Part shown: piece after piece, positions 18,144 to 25,547 of the stretch
Numbering within the stretch: the first letter of the stretch is position 1
How the letters are laid out: each line of letters starts with the position of its first letter
Assembly: GCF_014205165.1 (NCBI RefSeq)
Contig: NZ_JACHMZ010000001.1
Span: 4,322,501 to 4,386,500 of the forward strand
DNA: 64,000 nt
Source: Micromonospora carbonacea
GTDB taxonomy: Bacteria; Actinomycetota; Actinomycetes; Mycobacteriales; Micromonosporaceae
Direction of reading: 5' to 3'
Program-made: the position numbers and the translations under genes
The notes under the pieces: model-generated
Seen by the model: only the letters and a program-made list of their open reading frames with translations
The model's database searches: none
What the model was told of the DNA's origin: nothing

Positions 18144-18560
18144 TCGACGAGGCTAGGCAGGTCATTCCGGGATAACCCAGGCCCCTGGAGTGGCCCTCGC
18201 CACACCTACGGGCCCGCGATGCGGACACCCGGGCGACCGGCGTCACGGCCCGGCGCGGACCGGACGGGCCGGACGAACCTCCGGTACGCGCCGACGGACG
18301 CACCGGGCGGCCGACAACTCCCCGACGGGCGGGCGACCCGCCCCCGGCACGCCGACTCCGCCGATCGACCGATCCGGGCTCACCCGTTCGGCTCCCCGGC
18401 GAGGAACAGCCGAGGACCGGGGCCGTTGCCTGATTGTGATCATGGATGCGGCGCGGGACCGCCCGACGCAGGAATGCACGAGGATGGCGGGTACGTTGCC
18501 CGAACCGGGAGCCGTGCGCGCCACGGTCCCGTACGCGCCAGCCCAGGGAGGTCCGCACCG
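18144..18560. other. Intergenic region between divergent genes
   Basis: This 417-bp spacer separates the transglycosylase-like gene from the PAC2 gene. Open frames across it are GC-rich shadows without ribosome binding sites. It must hold divergent promoters, but I find no convincing -35/-10 pair or operator. The only clear signal is GGAGGT at 18547-18552 before the PAC2 start. Confidence 0.6.
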
Positions 18561-19481
18561 GTGCTCGACCCACACGAGCTCTTCGAGCTCTCCGACGATC
18601 TGCCCGAACTCGGACAGCCGGTCCTGATCCAGGCCCTCACCGGCTTCGTCGACGCCGGAAGCGCCACCCGGCTGGCCCGTGAGCAGCTGTTCTCCTCCCT
18701 CGACGCCCGCCCCGTCGCCAGCTTCGACGTCGACCAGCTCTACGACTACCGGTCCCGGCGTCCCGCGATGACCTTCGTCGAGGACCACTGGGAGGACTAC
18801 GACGCCCCCAAGCTGGAGGTGCACCTGCTGCACGACGACGACGAGACCCCGTTCCTGCTGCTCAGCGGCCCCGAGCCCGACCTGCAGTGGGAGCGGTTCG
18901 TGGCCGCCGTCGGCGGGCTGGCCGCCCGGCTGGACGTCCGGCTCACCGTCGGGCTCAACTCGATCCCGATGGCGGTGCCGCACACCCGCCCGACCGGGGT
19001 GACCGCGCACGCCACCCGCCGCGAGCTGATCTCCGGGTACGAGCCGTGGCTGCAACGCGTCCAGGTCCCCGGCAGCGTGGGGCACCTGCTGGAGTTCCGC
19101 CTCGGCGAGCAGGGGCGCGACGCGCTCGGCTTCGCCGCCCACGTGCCGCACTACGTCGCCCAGGCCGAGTACCCGGCCGCCGCCGAGGTGCTGCTCGCGT
19201 CGGTGTCGCGCAGCACCGGCCTGCTGCTGCCCCGCGACGGGCTGCGCTCGGCCGCCGAGGTGGTGCGGGTGGAGATCGACCGGCAGGTCGCCCAGACGGA
19301 GGACGCCGCCGCCCTCGTCGCGGCCCTGGAGGAGCAGTACGACGCGTTCGCCCGGGGGCGGGGCGAGAAGAACCTGCTCGCCGCCGAGGGCGGCCCGCTG
19401 CCGACCGCCGACGAGCTGGGCGCGGAGCTGGAGCGGTTCCTGGCGGAACAGGGCCGACCGGGCGACACCCCGGGGAGCTGA
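18561..19481 (+). CDS. PAC2-family protein
   Basis: Protein of 306 residues in the PAC2 family, which also contains proteasome assembly chaperones. Conserved parts include LPELGQPVLIQALTGFVDAG, FDVDQLYDYRSRRP, LLLSGPEPDLQWERFV, GLNSIPMAVPHTRP and VPHYVAQAEYPAAA. GTG at 18561 follows GGGAGGT by eight bases and was preferred to the longer frame from 18219. It lies 37 bp before the exonuclease III gene on the same strand. The actinobacterial function is unsettled; a link to proteasome assembly is only a family-level possibility. Confidence 0.9.
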   Translation: MLDPHELFELSDDLPELGQPVLIQALTGFVDAGSATRLAREQLFSSLDARPVASFDVDQLYDYRSRRPAMTFVEDHWEDYDAPKLEVHLLHDDDETPFLLLSGPEPDLQWERFVAAVGGLAARLDVRLTVGLNSIPMAVPHTRPTGVTAHATRRELISGYEPWLQRVQVPGSVGHLLEFRLGEQGRDALGFAAHVPHYVAQAEYPAAAEVLLASVSRSTGLLLPRDGLRSAAEVVRVEIDRQVAQTEDAAALVAALEEQYDAFARGRGEKNLLAAEGGPLPTADELGAELERFLAEQGRPGDTPGS

Positions 19482-19518
19482 CCGGACGGCCGGGGCGGGG
19501 ATGCGGCAGGCTGGAGGC

Positions 19519-20316
19519 ATGCGCCTGGCGACCTGGAACGTGAACTCGGTGAAGGCCCGCCTGCCCCGGCTGCTCGACTGGCTGGCCGCCACCGGCCCCG
19601 ACGTCGTCTGCCTCCAGGAGACGAAGTGCCCCGACGGGGCGTTCCCGGTGGCCGAGGTCGGCGAGCTGGGCTACACGGTGGCCAGCCACAGCGACGGCCG
19701 GTGGAACGGCGTGGCGATCCTGTCCCGGGCCGGGCTGGCCGACGTGACGGTCGGCTTCCCCGGCGAGCCGGGCTTCCCCGAGCCGGAGGCCCGGGCCGTC
19801 TCGGCCACCTGCGACGGGCTGCGGGTCTGGTCGGTGTACGTGCCCAACGGCCGCGCCCCGGACGACCCGCACTACACGTACAAGCTGGCCTGGTTCGCCG
19901 CCCTGCGCGACGCGCTGGAACAGGAGCTGACCGGCGGGCTGCCGCTGGCCGTCTGCGGCGACTTCAACGTCGCACCGACCGACGCCGACGTGTGGGATCC
20001 GGCCCTGTTCGCCACCTCCACCCACGTCACGCCGGCCGAACGGGATGCCCTCGCCGCCCTGCGCGACCTGGGGCTGGACGACGTGGTGCCGACCCCGATG
20101 AAGGGGCCGCACCCGTACACGTACTGGGACTACCGGGCCGGGATGTTCCACCAGGACAAGGGCATGCGCATCGACCTGGTCTACGCGTCCGCGCCGTTCG
20201 CCCGCGCGGTCCGCGCCGCGTACGTCGACCGGGAGGCCCGCAAGGGCAAGGGCCCCTCCGACCACGCCCCGATCGTGGTGGACGCCGACCTGGTCCCCGC
20301 CGTGGAGGCGTTCTGA
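19519..20316 (+). CDS. xth: Exodeoxyribonuclease III (AP endonuclease)
   Basis: DNA repair nuclease of 265 residues in the EEP superfamily. It incises DNA at abasic sites and degrades from 3' ends. Conserved motifs are present in order: TWNVNSVKARLPRLLDWL, CLQETKC (metal-binding Glu), YVPNGR, CGDFNVAPTDADVWDP, and SDHAPIVVD with the catalytic His. MRIDLVYAS marks the penultimate strand. Length and motifs match the XthA subfamily. ATG 19519 aligns with family starts. It sits between the PAC2 and ABM genes, 13 bp before the latter. Confidence 0.96.
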   Translation: MRLATWNVNSVKARLPRLLDWLAATGPDVVCLQETKCPDGAFPVAEVGELGYTVASHSDGRWNGVAILSRAGLADVTVGFPGEPGFPEPEARAVSATCDGLRVWSVYVPNGRAPDDPHYTYKLAWFAALRDALEQELTGGLPLAVCGDFNVAPTDADVWDPALFATSTHVTPAERDALAALRDLGLDDVVPTPMKGPHPYTYWDYRAGMFHQDKGMRIDLVYASAPFARAVRAAYVDREARKGKGPSDHAPIVVDADLVPAVEAF

Positions 20317-20317
20317 G

Positions 20318-20323
20318 TAGGGT
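20318..20323 (+). promoter_or_regulatory. Candidate -10 box of a leaderless promoter for the ABM gene
   Basis: TAGGGT ends six bases before ATG 20330, the spacing expected when transcription starts at the start codon. No good -35 is visible. The gene could thus be expressed separately from the upstream exonuclease gene. Confidence 0.4.
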
Positions 20324-20329
20324 GGGGCC

Positions 20330-20650
20330 ATGGCAGTCGTGAAGATCAACGCGATCGACGTCCCCGAGGGGGCGGGCGAGGAGCTGGAGCGGCGGTTCGC
20401 GGCGCGGGCCGGCGCGGTCGAGGGCTCCCCCGGCTTCCTCGGCTTCGAGCTGCTGCGCCCGGTCGGCGGCGAGACGCGCTACTTCGTCTACACCCGCTGG
20501 GAGTCGGAGGAGGCGTACCAGAACTGGGCGGCCGGGCCGGCGCGCGCCGCGCACGCCGGTGGCGCGGGCGGCGAGCAGCGACGCCCGGTCTCCACGGGCG
20601 CGACCCTGCTGGAGTTCGAGGTGGTCCAGCAGGTGCCGGCCGCCGGCTGA
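20330..20650 (+). CDS. ABM-domain (antibiotic biosynthesis monooxygenase-like) protein
   Basis: Small protein of 106 residues with a dimeric alpha-beta barrel ABM fold: MAVVKINAIDVPEGAGEELE, GSPGFLGFELLRPVGGETRY and YFVYTRWESEEAYQNW. The family includes quinol monooxygenases and haem-degrading enzymes such as MhuD. The W and spacing in RWESEEAYQNW resemble the haem-degrading group, but the catalytic residues cannot be assigned with certainty. It lies 13 bp after xth and is convergent with the TetR gene. No antibiotic cluster is nearby, so the family name should not be taken literally. Confidence 0.88.
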   Translation: MAVVKINAIDVPEGAGEELERRFAARAGAVEGSPGFLGFELLRPVGGETRYFVYTRWESEEAYQNWAAGPARAAHAGGAGGEQRRPVSTGATLLEFEVVQQVPAAG

Positions 20651-20666
20651 CCCCGGGGCCGACCCG

Positions 20667-21380
20667 TCACGGCACGGCCGGCACGGCCGACCGCCAGCCC
20701 GCGCGGTGCAGCCGTTCGGCGCCGTCGAGCAGCAGGTCGAGGGCGAACTCGAACTCGAACTGCTCGTCGCAGCCCTGGCCCACGGCCGCCAGGTCGCCCC
20801 CGGTGGCCGCGGTGGCGATGGCCAGGACGTGCGGGAAGCGGTCGGCGAACTCGCGGACCACCGCCTCCTGCTCCTCGGGGGTGGGAGTCCGCGGGGCAGC
20901 CGGCTCAGGGGCGTTGAACAACTCGGGGCTGAAGCCCCAGACCCGGTTGCCCAGGGCGTGCATCACGTGGTGGGTGAGGTCGGCGGAGAAGCCGCCGGCC
21001 AGGAACGCGCCGGCCAGCGAGTCGAGGTGCCCGAGCACGGTCGGCGTCCGGTTGGTGCGCGACTCGATGGCCTGCCGCGCCCAGGGGTGCCGGAGCACCA
21101 CCCGCCGCGCCGCGAGGATCCGTTGCCGCACCGCGCCCTTCCAGTGCAGGCCCGGGTCGGCGGGCGCGATCCCGGCGACCACGGTGTCCACCATCCCGTC
21201 GAGCAGTTCCTCCTTGTCGGCGACGTGCTTGTAGAGCGCCATCGGCACCACACCGAGGTCCTGGGCGAGCCGCCGCATGCTCACCGCCGCGATCCCGGCC
21301 TCGTCGGCGAGCGAGACGGCCGCCCGGAGCACGCGTTCCCGGTTGAGCCGCGCCCGCGGACCCGCGTCGAAGCCCGGCAT
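20667..21380 (-). CDS. TetR-family transcriptional regulator
   Basis: Repressor of 237 residues. The N-terminal HTH is NRERVLRAAVSLADEAGIAA followed by VSMRRLAQDLGVVPMALYKH, the classic TetR helix 1-4 pattern. The C-terminal domain resembles the tetracycline-repressor-like TetR_C class (WARQAIESRTNRTP, HHVMHALGNRVWGFSPELF). ATG 21380 follows GGGGAGGACC. It is divergent from a DUF4386 membrane protein gene, with two identical-sequence operators in the shared promoter region, so it probably represses itself and that gene. The ligand is unknown. Confidence 0.94.
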   Translation of the reverse strand: MPGFDAGPRARLNRERVLRAAVSLADEAGIAAVSMRRLAQDLGVVPMALYKHVADKEELLDGMVDTVVAGIAPADPGLHWKGAVRQRILAARRVVLRHPWARQAIESRTNRTPTVLGHLDSLAGAFLAGGFSADLTHHVMHALGNRVWGFSPELFNAPEPAAPRTPTPEEQEAVVREFADRFPHVLAIATAATGGDLAAVGQGCDEQFEFEFALDLLLDGAERLHRAGWRSAVPAVP

Positions 21381-21407
21381 GACAGGTCCTCCCCGGTCGC
21401 CCTTGAC

Positions 21408-21424
21408 GGTGTACGTCGTACACC
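21408..21424. promoter_or_regulatory. TetR operator 1
   Basis: Palindrome GGTGTACGTCGTACACC. It overlaps a plus-strand promoter (TTGACG at 21403-21408, 17-bp spacer, TACCGT at 21426-21431) and a minus-strand TAAGGT (21422-21427) that could be the -10 of the TetR gene. Confidence 0.85.
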
Positions 21425-21439
21425 TTACCGTGAGCCGAA

Positions 21440-21456
21440 GGTGTACGACGTACACC
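21440..21456. promoter_or_regulatory. TetR operator 2
   Basis: Palindrome GGTGTACGACGTACACC, the reverse complement of operator 1. Centres are 32 bp apart, close to three helical turns, placing both sites on the same DNA face. Together they flank the divergent promoters. Confidence 0.85.
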
Positions 21457-21484
21457 TTTGGGGTCGAGGACGGGGAGGGCGCAG

Positions 21485-22225
21485 ATGACCGCCAACACGG
21501 GACCCACCGCCGCGCCGCCGACGGCGGCCGGCTCGCCCCGGCGCAGGACGGCGCTGGTCGCGGGCGTGTTCTACCTGATCACCTTCCTCGCCTCGCTCCC
21601 CGCCGTGGCCCTCATCGCGCCCGTGCTCGACAACCCCGACTACATCGTGAGCGCCGGCAGCGACACCCGGGTGATCGCGGGCTGCCTGCTCGACATCGTC
21701 AACGCCGTCGCCTGCGTGGGCACGGCCGTCGCGCTGTTCCCCGTCGTCAGGCGGCAGCACGAGGCCGCCGCGCTCGGCTTCGTCACCGCCCGGGTCCTCG
21801 AAGCCGCGATCATCGTCGTCGGCGTCGCAAGCCTGCTGACGGTGGTGACGCTGCGCCAGGAGTCCGCCGCGACGACCGGCGCGGACGCCCCCACCCTCGT
21901 CGCCGTCGGCGCGTCACTCGTCGCGGTCCGCGACTGGACGTTCCTGCTCGGGCCCGGCCTCGTGCCCGCCGCCAACGCGCTGCTGCTCGGCTACCTGATG
22001 TACCGATCCGCCCTCGTGCCGCGGATCATCCCCCTGCTCGGGCTCGTCGGGGCGCCCCTGCTCGTCGCCTCCGCCGTGGCCACCATGTTCGGGGTCAACG
22101 AGCAGGCCTCCGCGCTCTCGGCGATCCTGACCATCCCGGTGGCCGCGTGGGAGCTGTCGCTCGGGGTCTGGCTGGTCGTCAAGGGCTTCCGGCCGGCACC
22201 GATCCTCAGCGCCCCCACCACCTGA
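21485..22225 (+). CDS. DUF4386 membrane protein
   Basis: Integral membrane protein of 246 residues with about six helices, matching DUF4386: RTALVAGVFYLITFLASLPA, a conserved GCLLDIVNAVACVGTAVALF, LLGPGLVPAANALLLGYLMY, and a closing AAWELSLGVWLVVKGFR. Function is unknown for the family. ATG 21485 follows GGGGAGGGC at good spacing. Its promoter overlaps the paired TetR operators, so it is the probable regulated target of the divergent TetR, as often seen for membrane proteins next to TetR genes. Confidence 0.9.
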   Translation: MTANTGPTAAPPTAAGSPRRRTALVAGVFYLITFLASLPAVALIAPVLDNPDYIVSAGSDTRVIAGCLLDIVNAVACVGTAVALFPVVRRQHEAAALGFVTARVLEAAIIVVGVASLLTVVTLRQESAATTGADAPTLVAVGASLVAVRDWTFLLGPGLVPAANALLLGYLMYRSALVPRIIPLLGLVGAPLLVASAVATMFGVNEQASALSAILTIPVAAWELSLGVWLVVKGFRPAPILSAPTT

Positions 22226-22253
22226 CCGGCGCTGCCGGCCGGGGGTATTCGCG

Positions 22254-22282
22254 TTGCCGGCCCGCCGGCCCGTGTCTACTGT
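22254..22282 (+). promoter_or_regulatory. Promoter of the VOC gene, probably leaderless
   Basis: TTGCCG (22254-22259), a 17-bp spacer and TACTGT (22277-22282) form a good promoter. Its start point would fall at the ATG at 22289. There is no Shine-Dalgarno sequence, in agreement with a leaderless message. Confidence 0.65.
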
Positions 22283-22288
22283 GCGGTG

Positions 22289-22993
22289 ATGCCCTCGCCG
22301 ATGCTCACGGTGGCCCTCGACGCGCACGACCCCGTTCGCCTGGCACGGTTCTGGGCCGGCATGCTCGGCCGGGAGGTCGCCGAGGAGGCACGCGGCCCGC
22401 TGCTCCCCGGCGACGACACCCAGCCCGGCCTCCGCTTCGTCCCGAGCCGCACGGAGAAGACGGGGCCCAACCGCCTGCACCTGCACCTGACCAGCACCGA
22501 CCAGGCCGACCAGCAGCGCCTGGTGACGACGGCGCTGGCGCTCGGCGGCGGTCACCTCGACGTCGGGCAGCGCCCCGAGGAGAAGCACACCGTGCTGGCC
22601 GACCCGGAGGGCAACGAGTTCTGCGTGATCGCGCCGGGCAACCGCTTCCTCGCCGGCTGCGGCCTGCTCGGCGAGCTGGCCTGCGACGGCACCCGCGAGG
22701 TCGGCCTGTTCTGGAGCCGGGCGCTGGACTGGCCGCTGGTGTGGGACCAGGACCAGGAGACCGCGGTCCAGTCACCGCACGGCGGCACGAAGGTCGCGTG
22801 GGGCGGGCCGCCCGTCGCCCCGAAGACGGCGCGGAACCGGCAGCGCTTCGACCTCGCCCCGCCCGGAGGCGACCAGCGGGCCGAAGCCGACCGCCTGATC
22901 GCCCTCGGTGCCACCCGCCTGGAGACGGGCCGGGACGGCGCGATCATGCTGGCCGACCCCGACGGCAACGAGTTCACCCTCACCCCACCCTGA
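22289..22993 (+). CDS. VOC-superfamily (glyoxalase-like) protein
   Basis: Protein of 234 residues with two tandem VOC half-domains. The first reads MLTVALDAHDPVRLARFWAG through VLADPEGNEFCVI; the second starts near GEVGLFWSRALDWPLVW-like text and ends IMLADPDGNEFTLTPP. The DPxGNEF endings are the typical last strand of each module. Such proteins include dioxygenases, fosfomycin/bleomycin-resistance proteins and many unknowns; no substrate can be assigned. ATG 22289 fits the leaderless promoter; GTG 22286 is an alternative start one codon earlier. Confidence 0.88.
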   Translation: MPSPMLTVALDAHDPVRLARFWAGMLGREVAEEARGPLLPGDDTQPGLRFVPSRTEKTGPNRLHLHLTSTDQADQQRLVTTALALGGGHLDVGQRPEEKHTVLADPEGNEFCVIAPGNRFLAGCGLLGELACDGTREVGLFWSRALDWPLVWDQDQETAVQSPHGGTKVAWGGPPVAPKTARNRQRFDLAPPGGDQRAEADRLIALGATRLETGRDGAIMLADPDGNEFTLTPP

Positions 22994-23053
22994 CCGTCCC
23001 GCCCCTCCCCCGCGCCCCGCCCGGCCCAACCCCGCTTCGGTGATCAGGCGAGG

Positions 23054-23872
23054 TCAGGGGTGGGGGTTGGGGGGTAGCAGGGAGGCGAAGGCGATGATGT
23101 TGTCGGCGTAGCCCGTCTGGCCGCCGACCCATGCGCCGCCGCAGGTGATCAGCCGCAGTTCCGGTGGGCCGTCGTCGCCGTACACCCGGTCGGCGGGCAG
23201 GTCGTCCTTGCCGAAGTGTTCGACGGAGTCCACCGCGAAGACCGCCACGACGCCGTCGGCGCGGGTCACCTCGATCCGGTCGCCGGCGCGCAGTTTGCCC
23301 AGGTCGTAGAAGACGGCCGGGCCGTCCCGGGTGTCCACGTGACCGACGATCACGGCCCGGCCGGGCTCGCCGGGGATCACGCTGCGGTCGTACCAGCCGG
23401 TCTCGGCGGCGGCGCTCAGCGGCGGCACGGCGATCGACCCGTCGGCGGCCTGCCCGACCGGGCCGACCGGCGCGGACACCCGGATCGCCGGCACCCGGAG
23501 GCGCACCGGTCGGCCGGCGGTCGGCGGGCGCGCCTCGTCGGCCACCGCTGCCGCCCGGTCAGCCGGGCGGGTGGCCCACTCGAAGGGCCCCGCCGTGCGG
23601 CCGAGGCCGGCGCCGGTGGCGAAGACGCCGAGCAGCACCAGGGCCACGGCCGCCGGCACCGACCAGGGCCGGCGGCCGTCCGGCCGGGCGGACCGGGTGG
23701 AGACCGCGCCCGGGGCGGCACGCACGGCCGTCCCGCTGCGGGCGGAGGCACGCACGGCCGCCACCGCCCGGACGGTACCTCCCGACGCCGCGCCCCGGAC
23801 CGTACCTGCCGACGCCACCGCCCGGACCGTGCGCGCCGACGCCACGCCCGGAGTGGTGCGTGCCGACGCCAC
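23054..23872 (-). CDS. Class F sortase
   Basis: Membrane transpeptidase of 272 residues that attaches secreted proteins to the cell wall. The N-terminal cytosolic segment (1-70) has repeated nine-residue units such as VASARTVRA. A transmembrane helix spans about 71-90, and the sortase domain about 120-272. Catalytic His178 is in VIVGHVDTRDGPAVFYDL, and Cys244 in LRLITCGG, with Arg240 before it. GTG 23872 is chosen because it lies eight bases after the stop of the upstream wall-protein gene, but other GTG codons inside the repeats are possible. The upstream gene is its likely substrate. Confidence 0.88.
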   Translation of the reverse strand: MASARTTPGVASARTVRAVASAGTVRGAASGGTVRAVAAVRASARSGTAVRAAPGAVSTRSARPDGRRPWSVPAAVALVLLGVFATGAGLGRTAGPFEWATRPADRAAAVADEARPPTAGRPVRLRVPAIRVSAPVGPVGQAADGSIAVPPLSAAAETGWYDRSVIPGEPGRAVIVGHVDTRDGPAVFYDLGKLRAGDRIEVTRADGVVAVFAVDSVEHFGKDDLPADRVYGDDGPPELRLITCGGAWVGGQTGYADNIIAFASLLPPNPHP

Positions 23873-23876
23873 GGCC
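23754..23876 (-). repeat. 27-bp tandem repeats encoding the sortase N-terminus
   Basis: Four full imperfect 27-bp units begin at 23754, 23781, 23808 and 23835, with a partial fifth at 23862. They encode nine-residue units rich in Val, Ala, Ser, Arg and Thr before the membrane helix. Each unit keeps a GTG-like Val codon, so unit number could shift the start site. Confidence 0.8.
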
Positions 23877-23880
23877 GGCC

Positions 23881-24561
23881 TCAGCGGCGGTTTCCGCCGC
23901 GGCGGGACCGCGGCCGACGGGCCGTGGCCACGCCGATCGTCACGCCGGCCACGGTCAACGCCACGCCGCCGGGCAGCAGCAGGCCGTCGGTGGCGCCCCG
24001 GGCGGTGCCACCGAATCCCGTGTTCGGCCCCCGGCTCGGGTAGTGCGTGGGCGGGTACGTCGGGTGACCGGTCGGCTGGTACGTCGGCTTGTGGGTGGGC
24101 GCGGGCGAGGGCTGCTTCTTGACCACCTGGAGCATCGTGGTGGCGGTCTCGCCGCCCCGGCATTCGAGCTTGACCCGGTAGTTGCCCGGCCAGATGCGCT
24201 CGCGGACCATCGGGGTGCCGGCCAACAGGCCCCGCTGCGGGTGCACGGCGACCCGGCCGAAGGCGTCGGAGACGACGATCGCCGGCACCGAGTTGTCGTG
24301 ACAGCTCGCCCGGATGCCCACGAGGTAGCCGGGCTGCACGGTGCTCGGGGTGACCTCGACGAAGACGAGCCAGCCGGGCTGTTCGCCACCGGGCGGGCCC
24401 GGCGGCGGCTCGGGTGCGGGGGCGGCCACGGCCGGTCCGGCGGCCCACGCGCCCGCCGCGAGCGGCCCGGCGAACGCGGCGACGGCGACGGCGAGCGCGG
24501 CACCGACCCGTGCGACCGGGCCCGTGGCGGGTCCGGCACACTGGCGCGTGGCTGCCCCCAT
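23881..24561 (-). CDS. Secreted protein with wall-sorting-like C-terminus
   Basis: Protein of 226 residues. Parts in order: signal peptide about 1-47 ending near AVAA; a small beta-rich domain with Cys87 and Cys134 probably disulfide-bonded; a Pro/Thr-rich stalk about 150-178 (PTYQPTGHPTYPPTHYPS); the motif PNTG at 179-182; a hydrophobic helix about 192-214; and a basic tail ARRPRSRRGGNRR. This is the layout of a sortase-anchored surface protein, although the motif is not canonical LPxTG. The sortase gene follows eight bases downstream. Function of the exposed domain is unknown. Confidence 0.8.
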   Translation of the reverse strand: MGAATRQCAGPATGPVARVGAALAVAVAAFAGPLAAGAWAAGPAVAAPAPEPPPGPPGGEQPGWLVFVEVTPSTVQPGYLVGIRASCHDNSVPAIVVSDAFGRVAVHPQRGLLAGTPMVRERIWPGNYRVKLECRGGETATTMLQVVKKQPSPAPTHKPTYQPTGHPTYPPTHYPSRGPNTGFGGTARGATDGLLLPGGVALTVAGVTIGVATARRPRSRRGGNRR

Positions 24562-24691
24562 GGCCCCTCCCGGCGCGGTAGTGCGTCGCCGGGCAACGGC
24601 CCGCCCGGCCTGCCGTACGGGATGAATCTTCTCATCCCCGGTCGTACCTCACAGGCGATCCGGCGCGCTGGTCGCGTACGCTCGGACCGCT

Positions 24692-25408
24692 GTGACCTCC
24701 ACCGAAGCGAACCCCGTCGTGACCGTGCCGCCGCACGCGTCGCGGATCCGCACCTTCCACCCCCGCCGGGGCCGGATGACCGGCCGCCAGGTCGACGCCC
24801 TCGACCGGCTCTGGTCGGCGTACGGCCTGACGGTCGCCGACGGTCCCGCCGCCGCGCCCGTGGACCTGGCGGCGCTGTTCGGCCGCCGGGCCCCGATCGT
24901 GCTGGAGATCGGGTCGGGGATGGGGGACGCCACGGCCGCGATGGCCGCCGCCGACCCAGGCCGAGACTATCTGGCGGTCGAGGTGCACACGCCGGGAATC
25001 GCCAACCTGTTGGGGCTGGTGGAGCGCCTCGGGCTGGACAACGTGCGGGTGGCCCGGGGCGACGCGCTGGACCTGGTCCGGGCGCTGCCGGACGGGTCGC
25101 TGGACGCGGTGCACGTCTTCTTCCCCGACCCGTGGCCCAAGTCGCGGCACCACAAGCGGCGGATCATCCAGCCGGCGCACGTGGCGCTGCTGCGCTCCCG
25201 GCTGACGCCCGGCGGGACGCTGCACTGCGCCACCGACTGGGCGGAGTACGCGGAGTCGATGCGCGAGACGCTGACCGCCGACGCGGGCCTGGTGGACGTG
25301 CACAGCGGGTACGCGCCGCGCCCGGCGCACCGGCCGGTGACCAAGTTCGAGCGGCGCGCCCTGACGGCGGGCCGCCCGGTGTTCGACCTGGTCCACCGCC
25401 GCGCGTGA
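24692..25408 (+). CDS. trmB: tRNA (guanine-N7-)-methyltransferase
   Basis: SAM-dependent enzyme of 238 residues that methylates N7 of G46 in tRNA. The SAM site is VLEIGSGMGDATAAMAAADP, followed by YLAVEVHTPGIANLL. The TrmB signature FFPDPWPKSRHHKRRIIQP is complete, and the late TDWAEYAESM and VTKFERRAL segments match the family. GTG 24692 gives a normal length. The gene is monocistronic in appearance, with a palindromic element after its stop. Confidence 0.96.
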   Translation: MTSTEANPVVTVPPHASRIRTFHPRRGRMTGRQVDALDRLWSAYGLTVADGPAAAPVDLAALFGRRAPIVLEIGSGMGDATAAMAAADPGRDYLAVEVHTPGIANLLGLVERLGLDNVRVARGDALDLVRALPDGSLDAVHVFFPDPWPKSRHHKRRIIQPAHVALLRSRLTPGGTLHCATDWAEYAESMRETLTADAGLVDVHSGYAPRPAHRPVTKFERRALTAGRPVFDLVHRRA

Positions 25409-25450
25409 GGGTGCCGGCCAAGGCACGGCGCGCGGCGCGCATGCGGTGCA

Positions 25451-25498
25451 AGGAAGGGCACCCTGTTAACGCATTCTGTTGTACAGGGGCCCCTTCCT
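25451..25498. repeat. GGAAGGG/CCCTTCC palindromic element
   Basis: Arms at 25451-25466 and 25483-25498 pair at 14 of 16 positions, around a 16-nt loop containing TTAACGCATTC. The AGGAAGGG...CCCTTCCT ends with a central GTTAACGCATTC resemble a dispersed element I recall from Micromonospora genomes. Lying between trmB and a same-strand helicase gene, it may terminate trmB transcription. Confidence 0.7.
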
Positions 25499-25547
25499 AA
25501 CACCCGGTTGGCGCGGAGGGGCCTGCGACAGGCACGATGGACGGGCT

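Noticed and set aside
20330-20650. ABM protein as evidence for antibiotic biosynthesis
   Set aside because: The family name is misleading; the neighbours are a repair nuclease and a TetR gene.
23873-24541. Extension of the sortase frame upstream
   Set aside because: It overlaps the wall-protein gene out of frame and has shadow composition; the repeats and GTG 23872 mark a better start.
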